8,389 bases of DNA from Anaerolineae bacterium. Its GTDB lineage: Bacteria; Chloroflexota; Anaerolineae; Aggregatilineales; UBA2796. The translations under genes and the position numbers were made by a program. This document shows, piece by piece, positions 1 to 6,782 of this stretch. The stretch is taken from positions 1 through 8,389 of the forward strand of contig JADZBY010000256.1 of the NCBI GenBank assembly GCA_020851855.1. Direction: 5' to 3'. Position 1 is the stretch's first letter, and every line of letters starts with the position of its first letter. The notes under the pieces are model-generated. The model made no database searches, was not told the origin of the DNA, and saw only the letters and a program-made list of their open reading frames with translations.

Positions 1-320
1 AGCCAGGTCCGCCCAACGCGGAACAAGTCGCCGGGCCGAATCTGTACCGGCTCATGCTCGCGGACGCGCTGCTGGCCGTAAAATGTGCCGTTGCGGCTGC
101 CCAGGTCTTCGAGGATCAGCGTGTCGGTCAGCGCGTTATACACGACGCGGGCGTGCACACGCGACACCTGCGTATCGTAGTCGAGCAGGATGTGGCTGCC
201 TTCACGCCTGCCGATCTGGATGGCCAGTTCGCCTGCGCCTTCCAGTACGGGCCAGGTCAGGGTGCGGCCATCCAGCGGGCCGCTCATGTACGTCGCTGAG
301 ATGCTCTCGCGGCGGGTCAT
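1..320 (-). CDS. FHA-domain protein, partial (C-terminus beyond the left edge)
   Basis: The gene starts at the ATG at 320-318 and runs off the left edge, so only 106 residues are visible. Residues about 33-106 form a forkhead-associated (FHA) domain, a fold that binds phosphothreonine peptides. Its hallmark residues are present: IGRR at 36-39 (G37, R38), SRVHA at 53-57 (S53, R54, H56) and GSRNGTF at 74-80 (N77, G78), followed by IRPGDLFRVGRTW at 94-106. There is no signal peptide or membrane segment in the visible part, so it is probably cytosolic. The start codon overlaps the stop of the upstream kinase gene as ATGA, and an AAGGA ribosome binding site lies 8 nt upstream inside that gene. Translational coupling to the kinase is therefore likely. 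The expected role is a phospho-reader for the neighbouring kinases (inference). The FHA call is firm; whether another domain follows cannot be seen. Confidence 0.93.
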   Translation of the reverse strand, partial: MTRRESISATYMSGPLDGRTLTWPVLEGAGELAIQIGRREGSHILLDYDTQVSRVHARVVYNALTDTLILEDLGSRNGTFYGQQRVREHEPVQIRPGDLFRVGRTW

Positions 321-3300
321 TGCATCAATCCTTGGTGCTCATCCAGGAGCTTACGGCGCGCCTCGTCGCGTTTGAGCTTGGCGCGGCGGTGGCGTGGGTC
401 CAGGGCCAGCGCACGGTTCAGCGCGCTGATGGCGTCCGGATAGCGGCCCAGTTCGACCAGCGCCTCGCCCTGATGATACCAGCGCCAGGCGTTTTCGGGT
501 TCAAGCTGCGCTGCCTTCTCGAAGGCCGCCAACGCCTCGCCCCGCCTGCCGAGCGCCGCACAGGCCATGCCGCGCCCCGCCCACACGTCGGCGGCGTCCG
601 GGTCGCAGGCCAGCGCGGCGTCGTACGCGGCGATGGCTTCCTCGTGGCGGTTCATGTGGCGCAGGATTCGGCCACGTTGCGCCAGGAACTCCGCCGTCTG
701 GCGCACATCGTCGCGCACCAGGTCCAGCGCCTCGTCGCACACCTGCAGCGCATATTCACGCTGACCGCCGGCCAGCAGCGGATCGATCAGGTTGCGGCGA
801 TACCAGACCACGTGCGGAGCCAGTTCGACCGCCGCCTCAAGGCTGGCGATGGCTTCGTCGCGCCGCCGCAACCGGTCGAGGACCAGCCCGCGACCGTTCA
901 GGGCATACGCATGGGCCGGGTCCAGGCGCAGGGCGCGCTCGAAGGCATCCAGCGCTTCCGGGTAACGGCCCAGGCGGCGCAGGACCTGCCCACGCCGCGC
1001 CCACGCCTCGACGCGCTCCGGCTCCCGCGCCAGGCACTCGTCCAGGGCGGTCAGCGCGTCGTCGTGGCGGCCCAGCGCGCCCCACGCCTCGGCCAGATTG
1101 TACCAGGTCCAGCCGCGCTCCGGGGCGATCTTCACAGCGCGCTCAAGCGTCTCAAGCGCCTCGGCGGGCCGGCCCAGCGCGACGAGCGCCAGCCCTTTGC
1201 CATTCAGCGCCCCGCCGTGGTCCGGATCGTGACTCAGGACCGATTCAAAGGCCGCAAGGGCGGAGTCAAATTGTCTCGCGGCGTGGTGAGCGCGGCCCAG
1301 CCGCACCCAAACCGGCGCATCGTCCGGCGCTCGCTCGGCCAGCGCCTGCAAGACCGCCAGTCCGCCCGCCGCATCGCCTACCCGCGCCCGCGCCTCGGCC
1401 AGCCGGAAGGCGTAGCCGCGCTGATCGGGAGCCGCCGCCCACGCTGCTTCCAGGCACGCCGCGGCTTCGGCGTGGCGGCCCAGCCGGACCAACGCTTCCG
1501 CCTTGCCGGAAAGGGCAGGCGCGTAGGCATGATCAAGGCCCAGCGCCCGGTCGAAGGCTTCGATGGCTTCCGTATCCCGCCCCAGTTCGGCGTAGGCCAA
1601 ACCGAGCCGTAACCACACGCCCCGGTACGCTGGGCGCAGCCGGGCCGCCTGCTGGATAGACGGCAGCGCGTCGGCATGCTGGCCCAGGCTGATCAGGGCA
1701 TCGGCGTGGCGCAACCAGGGCGCAACATCGTTGGGCAGAAGGCGCGTCGCCTGCCAGAACGCCGCGGCGGACTCGGCGTGCTGCCTCAGCGCCCGCAGCG
1801 CCAGCCCTTTGCCGAGCCACGCCGCGCCAAGCTTGCGGTCCAGCGCGAGCGCCTGATCGAAGGCGGCCAGCGCATCCTGTGGACGCCCCGCCGCGTGCAG
1901 CGCCCGGCCCCGCCGCTCGTGGGCCAGTGCGTGGCGCGGGTCAAGGCGCAGCACGTGGTCCAGCCCGGATAGCGCCTCGTCAATCCGGCCCATGCGATAC
2001 AGCAAACTGGCCCGGTTGTAGAGCGTCCACACGTCGTTGGGACGGCAGCGCACCGCGTTGTCGTAATCGCTCAGCGCGTCTTCGTGCTCGCCGCGCCGCT
2101 CGTGCACGATGGCGCGCCCGCTCCACGCCCAGCCATAGCCGGGGTCCAGCGCCAGGGCGCGGTCATAGGCCGCCAGCGCCTCGTCGTAGCGCTCCAATTC
2201 GCGCAGCGTGCGACCCCGGCGCGCCCAAATCCACGCCGAATCGGGGTCCAACGCCAGCGCGCGGTCATAGCTGCTCAGCGCCTCGTCCTCATAGCCCAGT
2301 TCGGACAGGCTGTACGCTTTGTCCATGATCTCGCGCACGGCCATCGCGTCGCGGCTGACTTCGAGCACAGGCGGCGTCCCGGTCGCGATCTCGTACAGCG
2401 CCGCCAGCTCGTCGCGCAGCGCGGACCAGGAAGCGGGCCGCTGCTCGCGGTTCTTCGCCAGACAGCGCAAGATCAGGGCGCGCACGTCGGCTGGGATGCG
2501 CGCGGCGTCCGGCGGGAACTCCGGCGCGGCGTGCAGGTGCGCTTCCATCCACTGGGCGGCGGTGCGCGCCCGGAAGACGCGCCGCCCGGTGAGCATCTCG
2601 AAGAGAATCGCGCCGAAAGCGTACACATCGCTGCGCAGATCGAGCGGCGCGTTCTTGCACTGCTCCGGCGACATGTACGGCGCAGTCCCCACGATGTGCC
2701 CGGCATTTGTCAGGCGCGAATCGAGCAGCGGCGGCAGATCGGGCAGCGCTTCGGGGTCGATCTCGGCGCTCTCGAAGGTCCGCACCAGGCCAAAATCGGT
2801 CACTTTGGCCGTGCCGTCGTGGCGGACCAGGATATTGGCCGGCTTTAGGTCGCGGTGCACGAGGCCGGGCACGCGCGCGACGGCGTGCGCCATGCCCAGG
2901 CAGATTTGCAGGCTGATGTCCAGCGCCGTGGCCAGATCAAGCCGGTTGTGCTCAATCCAGCTCTTCAGGTCCGGCCCCAGACCTTCCGGCCCGGCGATGA
3001 ACTCCAGGATGATGACCGGGCGGCGCGGCACATGCACGCCGCCGAACGACTCGACTTTGCGCGCCTGGACGATGTTGTTGTGCTTTTCGAGCCGAATCCA
3101 GGTGCGCGCCTCTTGAATGAAGCGCGCCACGGCCCGCTCATGAAACAGGAAACGGCTCTGGTAGCCCTTGATGGCCACCGATTCGCGCGTTTCGTGGTCG
3201 TAACAGAAGTAAATGACGCCCATGCCGCCGTGCACGAGGTGGCGGACTTCGTAGCGCCCGCCCAGCCGGTCGCCGGGCCGGTAATCGTCCACGTCCGCCG

Positions 3301-4141
3301 GGTCGGGCCGCGCTGCGCCCCGGATCGACGCCAGATCGGGCGGCAGGCTGGCCGGACGCTGCGACGCCGGCAGCGACGAGGCCGGGCCGTCCAGCGCGCC
3401 ATCTGTGGTGGGCAGTTCGCCGTCCACGGTGTCTTCGTCGCCGCCGATGGGATCATGGCCCGCGTCCAGGTCGGGGTCCAGCGGCGACGTGGTCCCGTCC
3501 AGCGCATCGTCCAGGGCATCATCGCCGCCGCTGGTGAGGCGAATGGGAATGGCGATCCCGCCGGAGCTATCCGTCGAGGTTGGTCCGCCCGTCGGCCCGG
3601 ACGTGGACATGCCAAAGTCGGGCAGCGGGTAACGGCGCAACAGGTGGCGGATGGCTTCTCGCTGCTCGTCGCTCATCTGCGAGGTGGATAATCCGGCGGC
3701 GGCCCATAGCGCCGTGGCGACGTTGTGCGCGGTCGGATGGCCGCGCGCCACGGCCATCACCCAGGTGATGAAGGCGGTGCGGGCGTGCAGCGCGACGGCC
3801 AGATCGGCGGTCGGCCAGCGGTGCAGCGCATCCCCGCTGAGCATCTCGATAGCGCGGCTGTATCCAAGCAGGCAGCGCACGACATACTCGATGCGCAATT
3901 CGTCCCCGGCCAGCGCCAGCCGCGCGCAGAGATCGCCCAACGCGAGGTAATCGGCTGGCTCTTGCACATCGCGGCGCAAAGCCAGCCGTCCCAGGCGGCG
4001 CACCATCGGGTCGGCGTCATTGGCGAACGGATCGGTTTCATCGGCCAGCGCGCGCCGGGCGAGCAGCCGCCGCTCCGCCTCGGCGGTGAGGTCGGGCGGC
4101 TGGCGGCCAGTCTGCGGGACAGGGGGCAGGGATGGATTCAT
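317..4141 (-). CDS. Soluble Ser/Thr protein kinase with about 19 C-terminal TPR repeats
   Basis: This 1274-residue protein has four parts. Residues 1-180 are a helical region I do not recognise. Residues 181-290 are a Gly/Pro/Asp-rich acidic linker, probably disordered. Residues 297-585 are a Hanks-type kinase domain, and 606-1252 are a TPR solenoid. Kinase motifs visible are the glycine loop HGGMGVIY (304-311), VAIK with K325, alpha-C Glu E344, HRDLKPAN (429-436, catalytic D431), DFG (449-451), GTAPYMSPEQ (485-494) and D505. All catalytic residues are intact, so it should be active. The first glycine of the usual GxGxxG loop is V303, and the DFG-to-APE segment is long (about 40 residues). 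No signal peptide or transmembrane helix is seen, so it is predicted to be cytosolic. The ATG at 4141 is the first possible start, because an in-frame TGA lies five codons upstream. The gene sits 41 bp after the Clp gene and overlaps the FHA gene by 4 bp. The TPRs probably scaffold partners or substrates (inference); the substrates are unknown. Confidence 0.95.
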   Translation of the reverse strand: MNPSLPPVPQTGRQPPDLTAEAERRLLARRALADETDPFANDADPMVRRLGRLALRRDVQEPADYLALGDLCARLALAGDELRIEYVVRCLLGYSRAIEMLSGDALHRWPTADLAVALHARTAFITWVMAVARGHPTAHNVATALWAAAGLSTSQMSDEQREAIRHLLRRYPLPDFGMSTSGPTGGPTSTDSSGGIAIPIRLTSGGDDALDDALDGTTSPLDPDLDAGHDPIGGDEDTVDGELPTTDGALDGPASSLPASQRPASLPPDLASIRGAARPDPADVDDYRPGDRLGGRYEVRHLVHGGMGVIYFCYDHETRESVAIKGYQSRFLFHERAVARFIQEARTWIRLEKHNNIVQARKVESFGGVHVPRRPVIILEFIAGPEGLGPDLKSWIEHNRLDLATALDISLQICLGMAHAVARVPGLVHRDLKPANILVRHDGTAKVTDFGLVRTFESAEIDPEALPDLPPLLDSRLTNAGHIVGTAPYMSPEQCKNAPLDLRSDVYAFGAILFEMLTGRRVFRARTAAQWMEAHLHAAPEFPPDAARIPADVRALILRCLAKNREQRPASWSALRDELAALYEIATGTPPVLEVSRDAMAVREIMDKAYSLSELGYEDEALSSYDRALALDPDSAWIWARRGRTLRELERYDEALAAYDRALALDPGYGWAWSGRAIVHERRGEHEDALSDYDNAVRCRPNDVWTLYNRASLLYRMGRIDEALSGLDHVLRLDPRHALAHERRGRALHAAGRPQDALAAFDQALALDRKLGAAWLGKGLALRALRQHAESAAAFWQATRLLPNDVAPWLRHADALISLGQHADALPSIQQAARLRPAYRGVWLRLGLAYAELGRDTEAIEAFDRALGLDHAYAPALSGKAEALVRLGRHAEAAACLEAAWAAAPDQRGYAFRLAEARARVGDAAGGLAVLQALAERAPDDAPVWVRLGRAHHAARQFDSALAAFESVLSHDPDHGGALNGKGLALVALGRPAEALETLERAVKIAPERGWTWYNLAEAWGALGRHDDALTALDECLAREPERVEAWARRGQVLRRLGRYPEALDAFERALRLDPAHAYALNGRGLVLDRLRRRDEAIASLEAAVELAPHVVWYRRNLIDPLLAGGQREYALQVCDEALDLVRDDVRQTAEFLAQRGRILRHMNRHEEAIAAYDAALACDPDAADVWAGRGMACAALGRRGEALAAFEKAAQLEPENAWRWYHQGEALVELGRYPDAISALNRALALDPRHRRAKLKRDEARRKLLDEHQGLMQ
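329..333 (-). promoter_or_regulatory. Ribosome binding site for the FHA gene
   Basis: AAGGA on the minus strand lies 8 nt before the ATG at 320-318 and inside the last codons of the TPR kinase gene. It supports the overlapping start and coupled translation. Confidence 0.6.
386..2326 (-). repeat. TPR-coding repeat array (about 19 units of roughly 34 codons)
   Basis: Residues 606-1252 of the kinase fall into 19 consecutive units. Most are exactly 34 residues with the TPR pattern of W/A, G, A/L, Y/F, A and P (for example 'YDEALAAYDRALALDPGYG'). Unit 1 is 31 residues, unit 16 is about 37 and unit 17 is about 35. Unit 10 is the most divergent. A basic helix of about 22 residues closes the protein. 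The DNA copies are diverged overall but adjacent units can still be aligned, for example 2141-2185 with 2243-2287 (38 of 45 bases match, offset 102 bp). Confidence 0.88.
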
Positions 4142-4148
4142 GACCGGC

Positions 4149-4162
4149 GAGGGTCAGCCCTC
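4149..4162 (-). promoter_or_regulatory. Small inverted repeat before the TPR-kinase start
   Basis: GAGGG-CTGA-CCCTC on the minus strand forms a perfect 5-bp stem with a 4-nt loop in the 41-bp gap between the Clp stop and the kinase ATG. The stem contains the only purine-rich run near this start, and that run is about 16 nt away, too far for an ordinary ribosome binding site. No T-tract follows, so it is not a convincing terminator. It could tune kinase translation relative to Clp, or mean nothing. Confidence 0.3.
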
Positions 4163-4182
4163 ACGATTACGCTTCAACCGCA

Positions 4183-6522
4183 TCACCCTTCGCGGACGGA
4201 TGGGATTTTGGCCTCAAAGGCCAGGCGCGCCCCGGCGACGCTGACGAGAATGGTCGTGCCGCGCGGGTAGCGCCCTTCGAGCAGCAGGCTGCTCAGCGGG
4301 CGGGCCAGCAGCCGGGCGATGGTCCGCCGCAAGGGCCGTGCGCCGTGCACCGGGTCTGCGCCTTGCGAGAGGATCAGCTCGCGGGCGTCGGGCGCAAGCT
4401 CGATGGTGATGCCCTGTTCGGCCAGCCGCGCCCGCAGATCGCGCAGATTCAGCTCCAGAATCTCGGCCAGCGCTTCCGGCGTGAGCGGGTTGAAGACGAT
4501 CACCTCGTCAATGCGGTTGAGCAATTCCGGGCGGAAGAAACGCTTGAGCGCCGCCTGAAATGTGCCCGGATTGGACGCGGACGCGCTCTCGGCCCGGAAG
4601 CCCACATTGCCGCGCGTCGCTTCGGGCGTGCCGATGTTGCTGGTCATGATCCAGATGGCGTGCCGGGCGTCCACCGTGCCGCCGCGCGCATCGGTCAGGC
4701 GGCCATCGTCGAAGGCTTGCAGGAAGATGTCGAACACTTCCGGCGCGGCTTTGTCCACCTCGTCGAGCAGCACGACGGAATACGGACGCCGCCGCAGCGC
4801 CTCGGTGAGCTGCCCGCCGCGCTGCGAGTCCTTGTAGCCCGGCGGCGACCCGATCAGGCGCGCCACCGTGTGCTCGTCGTGAAACTCGGACATGTCGAAG
4901 CGCAACATGGCCTCTTCGCTGCCGAAGAGGAAGGCGGCCAGCGCTTTGGCCAGCTCGGTTTTGCCCACGCCGCTTGGCCCCATGAACAGGAACACGGCGA
5001 CGGGCCGGCGCGGGTCCGATAGCCCGGCGCGGTTCATCTTGATGGCGTCTGCCACGGCAGCCACGGCGTGATCCTGCCCGACCACCCGCGTGCGCAGGTC
5101 CTGATCGATGCGGTTGAACTTGGCGCGCTCGTCCTCGGTGATCTGCGCCACGGGAATGCCGGTCCATTCGGCCACCACCTCGGCCACCGCCGCCGCCGTG
5201 ACGGTGCGCTCGGCGTCCGTGCCCGCCTGGACCTGGATGGCGACGCGCGCGCAGGCCTCGTCCAACAAGTCGAGCGCCTTGTCGGGTTGGTAGCGGTTGG
5301 TCATGTACCGCGACGAGAGCCGCACCGCCGCGTCGAGCGCGTCGGGGCTGATGTGCACCTGGTGATGGCGCGCGTACTGGCCCTGCAAGCCTTGCAGGAT
5401 GAGCAACGTATTTTCCAGGCTCGGCTCGCCAATCTCGATGGTGCGGAAGCGCCGGTCCAGCGCCGCATCCTGCGCGATGGCCTTACGGTACTCCTCGTGC
5501 GTCGTCGCGCCGATACACACGATCTCGCCGCGCGACAGGGCCGGCTTGAGGATATTCGCCGCGTCCAGGTTGCCGTCGATGGTGTCGCCCGCGCCGACGA
5601 TGGTGTGAATCTCGTCGATGAACAGGATGATGGCCGGGTTGTTGCGCGCTTCGTCCAGGATGCCGACCAGCCGCTCTTCAAATTGGCCGCGCAGGCTCGT
5701 CCCGGCGACCAGCGTCCCGATCTCGATTTGCACAATGCGGCGGTTGAGCAAGGGAGCGGGCGCGCTGCCCTGCACGATCTCCAGCGCCAGCCCTTCGACC
5801 ACCGCCGTCTTGCCGACGCCCGAATCGCCCAGCAAAAGCGGGTTGTTTTTCTTGTTGCGTGTCAGCGTGCGCGCCACGGCCCGGATTTCGCGCTCGCGCC
5901 CAATGACGGGCATCAGCTTGCCCTGCCGCGCCAGCGCCGTCAGATCGCGCCCGTATTTGTCGATGAGCGGCGTCGTGGCCCGGTCGCGCGGCTCCGTCTC
6001 GGCGGGCGCGCGCAGCCATTGGTACGAGCCGCCAAAGGGCAACGCCAGGCTGTCGCTGCTGCCCACGTCCAGCTCGTCCTTGAGCGCGGCGACCCACTGC
6101 TCGGCGTCCACGCCCATGCTGCGCAGCTTGCGGACCGGGATGCTCTGCCCTTCGCGGAGCAGCGCCAAGAGCAGGTGGTATTCGAGCACCTCGTCTTCGC
6201 CGTGCTCGTCGGCCAGCGTCACCGAAACGGCCAGGATGTGGTGCGCGCGCGGCGTGAGAGGCAACTCGTCGCCGGTGAAGGACAGTTCCGCGTCGCTGGT
6301 CCCCACTTCGCGCCGAATCTCGTTGCGCACGGTGCGCGGGTCCAGCCCGGCGCTGATGAGCAGGCGCTGGGCCATGCCGCCGTCGATCTGGGTCAGGGCG
6401 ATGTACAAGTGCTCCACCCCGATGTAATCGTGGTGCAGGCGCACTGCTTCCTCGGTCGCAGCGCCGATCAACACCAGACAGCGGTCGCGAATCTCCTGTT
6501 CGGAGATTTCGGGCGGAGACAA
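4183..6522 (-). CDS. ClpC-like AAA+ unfoldase lacking the middle (M) domain
   Basis: This 779-residue Hsp100/Clp ATPase has an N-domain (about 1-155), AAA+ ring D1 (about 180-420) and ring D2 (about 460-779). D1 shows Walker A GDSGVGKT (232-239), Walker B with D303/E304 and arginine fingers R357/R358. D2 shows Walker A GPSGVGKT (515-522), Walker B LLDEVD with D587/E588, arginine finger R670 and sensor-2 GAR (727-729). ATP hydrolysis in both rings is expected. The coiled-coil M domain of ClpC and ClpB is absent: 'LLDEACARV' (419-427) reaches 'EWTGIPV' (452-458) in about 25 residues, as in ClpA. This explains the length below the usual 810-860. VGF at 640-642 sits where ClpC has its ClpP-docking loop. 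Pore loops are unusual: SLRG (276-279) in place of KYRG, and GYKDS (562-566) in place of GYVGY. The start is TTG at 6522-6520, with AAGGA 7 nt upstream; no ATG occurs in frame before residue 50. It is the first gene of the operon and most likely supplies unfolding power to the kinase/FHA partners (inference). Confidence 0.95.
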   Translation of the reverse strand: MSPPEISEQEIRDRCLVLIGAATEEAVRLHHDYIGVEHLYIALTQIDGGMAQRLLISAGLDPRTVRNEIRREVGTSDAELSFTGDELPLTPRAHHILAVSVTLADEHGEDEVLEYHLLLALLREGQSIPVRKLRSMGVDAEQWVAALKDELDVGSSDSLALPFGGSYQWLRAPAETEPRDRATTPLIDKYGRDLTALARQGKLMPVIGREREIRAVARTLTRNKKNNPLLLGDSGVGKTAVVEGLALEIVQGSAPAPLLNRRIVQIEIGTLVAGTSLRGQFEERLVGILDEARNNPAIILFIDEIHTIVGAGDTIDGNLDAANILKPALSRGEIVCIGATTHEEYRKAIAQDAALDRRFRTIEIGEPSLENTLLILQGLQGQYARHHQVHISPDALDAAVRLSSRYMTNRYQPDKALDLLDEACARVAIQVQAGTDAERTVTAAAVAEVVAEWTGIPVAQITEDERAKFNRIDQDLRTRVVGQDHAVAAVADAIKMNRAGLSDPRRPVAVFLFMGPSGVGKTELAKALAAFLFGSEEAMLRFDMSEFHDEHTVARLIGSPPGYKDSQRGGQLTEALRRRPYSVVLLDEVDKAAPEVFDIFLQAFDDGRLTDARGGTVDARHAIWIMTSNIGTPEATRGNVGFRAESASASNPGTFQAALKRFFRPELLNRIDEVIVFNPLTPEALAEILELNLRDLRARLAEQGITIELAPDARELILSQGADPVHGARPLRRTIARLLARPLSSLLLEGRYPRGTTILVSVAGARLAFEAKIPSVREG

Positions 6523-6529
6523 CAGCCGA

Positions 6530-6534
6530 TCCTT
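6530..6534 (-). promoter_or_regulatory. Ribosome binding site deciding the TTG start of the Clp gene
   Basis: AAGGA on the minus strand lies 7 nt before the TTG at 6522-6520, inside a purine-rich stretch (GGAAAGGGAAAGGA). This spacing, together with the lack of any nearby in-frame ATG, is the reason for choosing TTG. Confidence 0.6.
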
Positions 6535-6578
6535 TCCCTTTCCAGCCAGCTGCGCAGCGTAAGGCTTGCTTATGGGCC

Positions 6579-6584
6579 ATTATA
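6579..6584 (-). promoter_or_regulatory. Putative -10 box for the Clp-kinase-FHA operon
   Basis: A perfect TATAAT on the minus strand lies in the context GCGCGTATAATGGCC, about 57 bp before the TTG start and implying a leader of about 50 nt. No good TTGACA-like -35 element is found 16-18 bp upstream (the hexamer at 17 bp is TGGTTC). An activator or an alternative sigma factor may therefore be involved. This is a prediction from one hexamer. Confidence 0.5.
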
Positions 6585-6636
6585 CGCGCTTGCCCGGCGA
6601 CGAACCATGAAGAGCGAGTGAATTTGCCGGCGCTGA

Positions 6637-6782
6637 CCCTCACTCCCCCTGCCCCTCTCTCGGCCACCCCGCGAAACCCCCGGTTTCGTGGGGACCCCGA
6701 CCCCAGGGCGAGAGGGGAGAAAAAGCGGGAATCCTGGGTTTCCGCACCCCTCTCCATGAGGGAGAGGGGCCGGGGGTGAGGG
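6637..6782. repeat. Composite palindromic intergenic repeat (CCCTCAC…GTGAGGG type)
   Basis: The outer arms are inverted copies: 6637-6661 (CCCTCACTCCCCCTGCCCCT followed by CTCTC) pairs with 6760-6782, which ends GGGGGTGAGGG. Three hairpins are nested inside. One has a 12-bp stem, 6667-6678 with 6682-6693 (CCCCGCGAAACC / GGTTTCGTGGGG, one G-T pair). One has a 7-bp stem, 6725-6731 with 6739-6745. One has a perfect 9-bp stem, 6747-6755 with 6761-6769 (CCCCTCTCC / GGAGAGGGG). A further near-complementary pair, about 6652-6662 with 6708-6717, encloses the first hairpin. It contains no coding capacity or transposase, and I see no clear target-site duplication. It resembles dispersed, MITE-like palindromic repeats known from many high-GC bacterial genomes; membership in a particular family is inference. 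Confidence 0.75.

Noticed and set aside
83..1612. Long open frame (509 codons) on the plus strand opposite the TPR region
   Set aside because: The minus strand encodes clear periodic TPRs over the same span. The plus frame gives Arg/Gln/Ala-rich sequence with no domain, an expected by-product of GC-rich repeat codons.
386..2326. CRISPR-like array from the evenly spaced repeats
   Set aside because: The 102-bp period is 34 codons of TPR and the whole stretch is one open frame. There are no identical repeats with unique spacers.
1..6522. Type VI secretion regulatory cluster (kinase PpkA, FHA protein Fha, unfoldase ClpV)
   Set aside because: The gene trio and the non-aromatic D1 pore loop resemble it, but no secretion structural gene is present, the Clp protein lacks the ClpV middle domain and has a ClpP-type VGF loop, and the likely host group is not known for this system.
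5068..6621. Long open frame (517 codons) on the plus strand opposite the Clp gene
   Set aside because: It is antisense to a complete AAA+ protein with all motifs, and its translation is Arg/Val/Ala/Gln-rich with no recognisable fold. It ends in the Clp leader.
6667..6769. Rho-independent terminators in the intergenic hairpins
   Set aside because: Both flanking genes point away from the region, so no transcript ends here, and the stems are not followed by a T-tract.
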